Shown: piece after piece, positions 60,107 through 64,000 of the stretch
Position numbering within the stretch: position 1 is the stretch's first letter
How the letters are laid out: every line of letters starts with the position of its first letter
From: Novosphingobium chloroacetimidivorans
GTDB lineage: Bacteria > Pseudomonadota > Alphaproteobacteria > Sphingomonadales > Sphingomonadaceae
Reading direction: 5' to 3'
Assembly (NCBI RefSeq): GCF_014204535.1
Contig: NZ_JACHLR010000002.1
Location: 292,907-356,906 of the forward strand
DNA length: 64,000 nt
Notes under the pieces: model-generated
Database searches by the model: none
Seen by the model: the letters and a program-made list of their open reading frames with translations, nothing else
Told to the model about the DNA's origin: nothing
Program-made: the position numbers and the translations under genes

Positions 60107-60907
60107 TTGGCCGTTCCTCCGCAAAATCCGGTGACCAATGTCGCCGCCGCTCGTCGCCAGGCCGAGCAGAGCGGCGTGTTCATGCGCGAGGTCGACGATG
60201 CGCTGCGCCAGGACCAGGTCGAGACCTTCCTGCGCCGCTACGGCAAGCCGCTGCTGGCGGTCATTATCGTCGGGCTGCTGGCCTTTGCCGGCTACCTGTA
60301 CTGGCAGCACCGCCAGAAGGGCGAGGAGGAGGCCGCGTCCGAGCAACTGATCCTCGCGCTCGACGACCTGGATGCCGGCAATGCCGCGGCCGCGCAGGCG
60401 AAGCTGGCGCCGCTCACCCAGGGCGATGCGGGCCACGCCGCGCTGGCGCAACTGGCGCAGGCCGGCATCGCGCTCGACAAGGGCCGGACCGACGAGGCGG
60501 CGAACCTCTATGCCAAGGTGGCGCAGAACGCCGACGCGCCGCAGCCCTTGCGCGATCTCGCCACCGTGCGCGAAGTGGCCGCCGGGTTCGACAAGCTGCC
60601 GCCGCAGACGGTGATCGATCGCCTCTCGGCGCTGGCGCAGCCCGGCAACCCGTGGTTCGGCGTGGCCGGAGAACTGGTCGGCGGCGCATACCTGAAGCAG
60701 GGCAAGCCCAAGCAGGCAGGCCCTCTTTTCGCCAGAATCGCAAAGGACAAGACCCAGCCCGAAGGCTTGCGCGCGCGCGTGCGCCAGATGGCCGGGCAGC
60801 TCGGCTATGATGCCATCGACGATGTCGTGAGCGCGTCGGGCGAAGATGGTGCGTCCTCGGATACACAGGCGGCGGGTGCAGCGGCACCGGGCGCCGCGGG
60901 AGAATGA
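60107..60907 (+). CDS. YfgM-like TPR-type periplasmic/ancillary SecYEG translocon protein
   Basis: A 266-aa single-pass inner-membrane protein. The N-terminal cytoplasmic part includes FMREVDDALRQDQVETFLRRYGKPL. One helix (LLAVIIVGLLAFAGYLYW) follows, and then periplasmic TPR-like repeats of Ala-rich helices (LTQGDAGHAALAQLAQAGIALDKG). This matches YfgM, a chaperone helper near the Sec translocon. The start at TTG 60107 gives MAVPPQNP, like sphingomonad relatives; GTG at 60131 is possible. Its stop overlaps bamB by ATGA, as in other bacteria where yfgM precedes bamB. Confidence 0.85.
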   Translation: MAVPPQNPVTNVAAARRQAEQSGVFMREVDDALRQDQVETFLRRYGKPLLAVIIVGLLAFAGYLYWQHRQKGEEEAASEQLILALDDLDAGNAAAAQAKLAPLTQGDAGHAALAQLAQAGIALDKGRTDEAANLYAKVAQNADAPQPLRDLATVREVAAGFDKLPPQTVIDRLSALAQPGNPWFGVAGELVGGAYLKQGKPKQAGPLFARIAKDKTQPEGLRARVRQMAGQLGYDAIDDVVSASGEDGASSDTQAAGAAAPGAAGE

Positions 60908-62259
60908 ACTTGGCTCACAGGCCTGACCGCATGACGACACGCAAGCTGGCGCCCGCGCTGCTCCTGGCCCTTGCGCTGGGTGTTTCGGGCTGCGGCATCT
61001 TCAAGGGCAAGGGCGGTCCCAAGACGCCCACGGTGGGTGACCGGGTGCCGATCCTCTCGCGCATCGAATCGGGCGCCAAGGTCGATCCGGCGCTGGCCGG
61101 CGTCTCGGTGATCCTCCCGCCTGCCGAAGCGAACACCGAATGGGCCCAGGCCGGCGGCCCGGCCAACAAGGCTTCGGGCCATCTCGCGCTCGGCGCCTCG
61201 CCCACGCGCATCTGGACCGCGCAAGTCGCCGGCGCCAGCAACAAGCGCCGCCTTGCCGCCTCGCCGGTGGTGGGCGACGGGCGCGTCTACGTCATGGATA
61301 CCGCGGGCGTCGTCAGCGCCTTCAACGCCGATACCGGCGCCAAGGTGTGGAGCCGCAACTTCGACGTGGGCGGTGACAGCAAGGCGATCTTCGGGGGCGG
61401 CGTCAGCTACGATTCGGGGAACGTCTACGTCACCACCGGCATCGGCGAAGTCGCGGCGCTCGGCGCTGCCGACGGTGCCGAGAAGTGGAAGGTCAAGCCC
61501 GCCGGTCCGCTGCGCGGCTCGCCCACGATCGGCTTCGAAGCCGTCTACGTGATGACGCAGGACAACCAGATCGTCGCGCTCAACGCGGCCGACGGCAAGC
61601 AGCTGTGGAACGAATCGGCCTCATCCGCGCAGTCGGGCGTGTTCGGCGTTGCCGCACCGGCAGCCGGGCAGGGCACCGTCGTCGCCGGGTACTCCTCGGG
61701 CGAGCTGGTCGCCTACCGCTATGAGAACGGCCGTCAGCTGTGGTCGGACGCGCTGGCGCGCACCTCGATCTCGACCGAGGTGGGCAGCCTGACCGATGTC
61801 GACGCCGATCCGATCATCGATCGTGGCCGCGTCTTCGCGCTCGGCCAGGGCGGACGCATGGCCGCTTACGAGCTGGTCACCGGCCAGCGCATCTGGGAGT
61901 TGAACCTCGCGGGGATCTCCACCCCCGCGATCGCCGGCGACTGGGTGTTCACGCTCACCGATCGTGCGCAGCTGCTCGCCATCGCGCGCACCACCGGCAA
62001 GGTCCGCTGGATGAATCAGCTGATGCGCTACCGCAAAGAGAAGAAGCGCAAGGGCCCGGTGTTCTGGACCGGCCCGGTGCTCGCCGGCAACCGCCTGTGG
62101 GTCGCGAACTCGCGCGGCGAACTGGCCTATGCCGACCCGTCCGAGGGCACGCTGACGCAGTACGCCGAGCTGAAGGATCCGATCAGCCTGGCGCCGGTGG
62201 TGGCGAACCAGACCTTGTACCTGCTGGACGATGGCGGCCGGTTGACCGCCTACAGGTGA
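60904..62259 (+). CDS. bamB: Outer membrane protein assembly factor BamB
   Basis: Beta-propeller lipoprotein of the BAM complex that inserts outer-membrane proteins (451 aa). The signal peptide LALALGVSGC has a lipobox. PQQ-like blades are visible: [54 protein letters not shown] and so on to LYLLDDGGRLTAYR. The start ATG at 60904 overlaps the yfgM-like stop. In many bacteria der follows bamB; here a family A repeat follows instead and der is absent from the window. Confidence 0.92.
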   Translation: MNLAHRPDRMTTRKLAPALLLALALGVSGCGIFKGKGGPKTPTVGDRVPILSRIESGAKVDPALAGVSVILPPAEANTEWAQAGGPANKASGHLALGASPTRIWTAQVAGASNKRRLAASPVVGDGRVYVMDTAGVVSAFNADTGAKVWSRNFDVGGDSKAIFGGGVSYDSGNVYVTTGIGEVAALGAADGAEKWKVKPAGPLRGSPTIGFEAVYVMTQDNQIVALNAADGKQLWNESASSAQSGVFGVAAPAAGQGTVVAGYSSGELVAYRYENGRQLWSDALARTSISTEVGSLTDVDADPIIDRGRVFALGQGGRMAAYELVTGQRIWELNLAGISTPAIAGDWVFTLTDRAQLLAIARTTGKVRWMNQLMRYRKEKKRKGPVFWTGPVLAGNRLWVANSRGELAYADPSEGTLTQYAELKDPISLAPVVANQTLYLLDDGGRLTAYR

Positions 62260-62264
62260 GCTAA

Positions 62265-62406
62265 GATCCTCCCCTGCAAGGGGAGGGGGGACCGCTCACG
62301 CAGTGAGTGGTGGAGGGGTGTAGCCCTCTCGGCCGAGCACTCCACCAGCGGTGACACCCCTCCGTCAGTCCTGCGGACTGCCACCTCTCCTTGCAGGGGA
62401 GGATCT
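62265..62406. repeat. Family A repeat, copy 10
   Basis: Full element, reverse orientation: GATCCTCCCCTGCAAGGGGAG, tggaggggtgtagccctctc, gtgacacccctccgtcagtc and cacctctccttgcaggggaggatc. It follows bamB and precedes the ICMT-like gene. Confidence 0.88.
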
Positions 62407-62452
62407 TGCGTCATTTCACCACCCTTAACCTTTCCCCGCTAATCCCGGCGCC

Positions 62453-63793
62453 ATGAGCAGCGCCCCGCCACGCCCGCAAAGCGACGTTTCCGCCGGCGTC
62501 GGCCTGGTCGGCGTCGCAGGCTTGTTCTGCTGGGTCGCGATCTGCCGCAACTGGGCGAGCGTGGCCGAGGCGCTGGGCATTCCGGGCCCGCGCATGCCGC
62601 TGTCCGGCCCCAATGCCGCGGTGATGACGCTGCTGTTCACCGCCTTGCCGATGATCGCCTGGTCGCTGCTGGTCGACAAGGTCCACCGGCGCCCCTCGAC
62701 CGGCATCGACTGGAGCCTGCGCCGCCCCCGGCGCGAGACGCTGGACGTTTCGATCACCAAGCTCGCCGGGTACTGGGCGACCTGGGCGGCGATCGGCTTC
62801 TTCTACTGCCTGGGCCGCTGGTATTGGGACGGCCAGTATCTTTTCGCCATGGAGGTGATCGGCACGTTCGCGGTGCCGATGTTCGCCTTCTCGATCCCTT
62901 ACGTCCTGTGGCTCGACCGCAAGCTGGTGGAGCCGCGCGATAGTGCCTGGCACTTTGGCGCCATGCTGGTCGGAAGCCAGGCCTGGGAGCGCGAGCACGT
63001 CGCCAGGCACTGGCGCGCCTGGATCATCAAGGGCTTCTTCGGCGCCTTCATGATCTCGATCCTGCCGCCCGGCTTCGCCACCGTCGTCAACGCCGACTTC
63101 GGCGCGATCGCGCACGATCCGGTGCGGCTGGCGCAGATCCTGATCGAGACGCTGTTCCTGATCGACGTGCAGATCGGCACCGTCGGCTACCTGCTCACCT
63201 TCCGCCCGCTCGACGCGCACATCCGCAGCGGCAATCCCCTGCTGGCCGGCTGGGTGGCGGCGCTGATGTGCTATCCACCGTTCGTCTGGGGCACGATGGG
63301 CCGCGCCGACGTGCTCGGCTACCAGGCGGCGACGGCGGACTGGTCGCACTGGCTGGCGGGCAGCACGCCGCTGCTCTGGGCCTGGGGGGCGCTGCTGGTG
63401 TTCCTCACCGGGGTCTACGCCTGGGCGACCTTCGCCTTCGGCATCCGCTTCTCCAACCTCACCTACCGCGGCGTGCTGACGCATGGGCCGTACCGCTACA
63501 CGCGGCATCCGGCCTACCTGTCGAAGAACCTGTTCTGGTGGTGCTCGACCATGCCGTTCCTGGTGACCAACGGATCGCTGACGGACATGGTCCGCAACAC
63601 CGCGATGCTTGGCGTGGTGAGCGCGATCTACTATTGGCGCGCGCGCACCGAGGAAGCGCACCTGCTGGCAGAAGACGCCAAGTACCGCGCCTACCACGCG
63701 TGGATGGCGCGGAACGCGCCGATCACGCGGACCATGGTCGCGATCGGGCAGGCGCTGCGGCCCGGTGGACGCGATCTCGCTCCGGCGGAATGA
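62453..63793 (+). CDS. Isoprenylcysteine carboxyl methyltransferase-family membrane protein
   Basis: A 446-aa polytopic membrane protein. The C-terminal part carries the ICMT/PEMT signature GVLTHGPYRYTRHPAYLSKNLFWW and the closing RARTEEAHLLAEDAKYRAY. The N-terminal 300 residues hold about seven further helices and HRRPSTGIDWSLRRP, and are not part of a typical 200-aa ICMT. It may methylate a membrane-embedded substrate or be a lipid enzyme. The ATG at 62453 follows the repeat by about 50 bases; no operon partner. Confidence 0.75.
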   Translation: MSSAPPRPQSDVSAGVGLVGVAGLFCWVAICRNWASVAEALGIPGPRMPLSGPNAAVMTLLFTALPMIAWSLLVDKVHRRPSTGIDWSLRRPRRETLDVSITKLAGYWATWAAIGFFYCLGRWYWDGQYLFAMEVIGTFAVPMFAFSIPYVLWLDRKLVEPRDSAWHFGAMLVGSQAWEREHVARHWRAWIIKGFFGAFMISILPPGFATVVNADFGAIAHDPVRLAQILIETLFLIDVQIGTVGYLLTFRPLDAHIRSGNPLLAGWVAALMCYPPFVWGTMGRADVLGYQAATADWSHWLAGSTPLLWAWGALLVFLTGVYAWATFAFGIRFSNLTYRGVLTHGPYRYTRHPAYLSKNLFWWCSTMPFLVTNGSLTDMVRNTAMLGVVSAIYYWRARTEEAHLLAEDAKYRAYHAWMARNAPITRTMVAIGQALRPGGRDLAPAE

Positions 63794-63807
63794 CGGCCTG
63801 CACGCTC

Positions 63808-63836
63808 TTGACAGCGCGAACCATTTGGGTTATATG
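63808..63836 (+). promoter_or_regulatory. Sigma-70-type promoter
   Basis: TTGACA at 63808-63813 and TATATG at 63831-63836 are separated by exactly 17 bases (near-consensus -35 and -10). This is the clearest promoter in the window and drives the leader and the gene beyond the right edge. Confidence 0.8.
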
Positions 63837-64000
63837 CTGCGGCACTGGAGCCGGGTGAAAGCTCGGCTTTCGGTACACGGCGGGTGCGGGTGAGCGGTGC
63901 ATCGCTCGACCAACCCCGCACCATGCGGCCGGCGCCTAGAGACGGGCGCCTGCACCCCTGATGCGAAGCCTTATCCCGCCTGGATGCGACACACTGCACT
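63837..64000 (+). other. Structured untranslated leader of an off-window gene
   Basis: Three hairpins follow the promoter: AGCCG/CGGCT at 63849-63868, a long stem GGTGCGGG/CCCGCACC at 63883-63922, and GGCGCC/GGCGCC at 63931-63950. No ribosome binding site and start are certain before the window ends. Such a leader after a strong promoter is typical of autoregulated ribosomal-protein or other highly expressed operons. I cannot name the gene. Confidence 0.45.

Overview
The window looks like chromosomal DNA of a GC-rich alphaproteobacterium of the order Sphingomonadales, most likely Novosphingobium or a close relative. This is inferred from the gene order nagZ-scpA-scpB-tatABC, the M17 peptidase / SH3 / argC cluster, a Bpt-type leucyltransferase, many single-domain catabolic enzymes, frequent GTG/TTG starts, and families of intergenic palindromic repeats. 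I see no rRNA, tRNA, CRISPR array, prophage or intact insertion sequence.

Layout. (1) 0.2-4.5 kb, plus strand: cell-wall recycling (nagZ), condensin partners (scpA, scpB) and twin-arginine export (tatABC). (2) 4.5-13.5 kb: a SRAP DNA-protein crosslinking protein, a secreted amidohydrolase, a beta-hydroxyacid dehydrogenase, threonine ammonia-lyase, an SDR, the leucyltransferase bpt, a tandem array of repeats and an orphan EnvZ-like kinase. (3) 13.5-19.2 kb, minus strand: a small basic secreted protein, the nitrogen operon glnB-glnA with a candidate sigma-54 promoter, then M17 aminopeptidase, SH3 protein and argC. (4) 19.2-22.2 kb: DUF3298-type lipoprotein, methionine aminopeptidase, and a DUF7064-like protein. 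(5) 22.4-31.1 kb, all minus strand: a CDP-alcohol phosphatidyltransferase, a tightly overlapping biotin operon (bioF, a BioG/BioH-like esterase, bioC, bioD, bioA), then a HerA-like ATPase with two tiny genes (one DUF4169), and two membrane-anchored proteins. (6) 31.2-35.4 kb: small redox and stress genes, and a blue-light LOV-HWE histidine kinase followed by a single-domain response regulator and a coupled 103-residue protein. (7) 35.7-44.0 kb: a catabolic stretch (DUF427, GMC oxidoreductase, luciferase-like monooxygenase, SRPBCC, M19 dipeptidase, cytochrome P450, amidohydrolase). (8) 44.3-47.0 kb: an atypical CDP-glycerol transferase-like gene and two envelope genes. (9) 47.2-51.5 kb: serC, serA, hisZ. 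(10) 51.6-56.1 kb: a SnoaL-like protein, a dihydroorotase-like enzyme, RarD permease, a glycine-zipper protein and a lipoprotein. (11) 56.2-63.8 kb: astD, an alpha/beta hydrolase, a glycosyltransferase, yfgM-bamB, an ICMT-like membrane protein, and at the right edge a strong promoter with a structured leader whose gene lies outside.

Three families of dispersed repeats punctuate the gaps: family A (about 140 bp, hairpin ends built on CTCCCCTGCAAGGGGAG), family B (about 160 bp, ends in CTCTCCCC..GGGGAGAG) and family C (short palindromes reading CCCGC-CTNCG-GCGGG, often in facing pairs). They sit at gene ends and between operons and may act as terminators, but their copy number and a tandem amplification at 11.6-12.1 kb suggest they move or expand.

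The most interesting items are the LOV kinase / receiver / 103-residue protein triad, the tandemly amplified repeat, the pentanucleotide satellite at 39.3-39.5 kb, the hairpin over the serC ribosome binding site, the HerA-like ATPase with its small partners, and the structured leader at the right edge. Functional names rest on motifs read by eye; no database search was possible.
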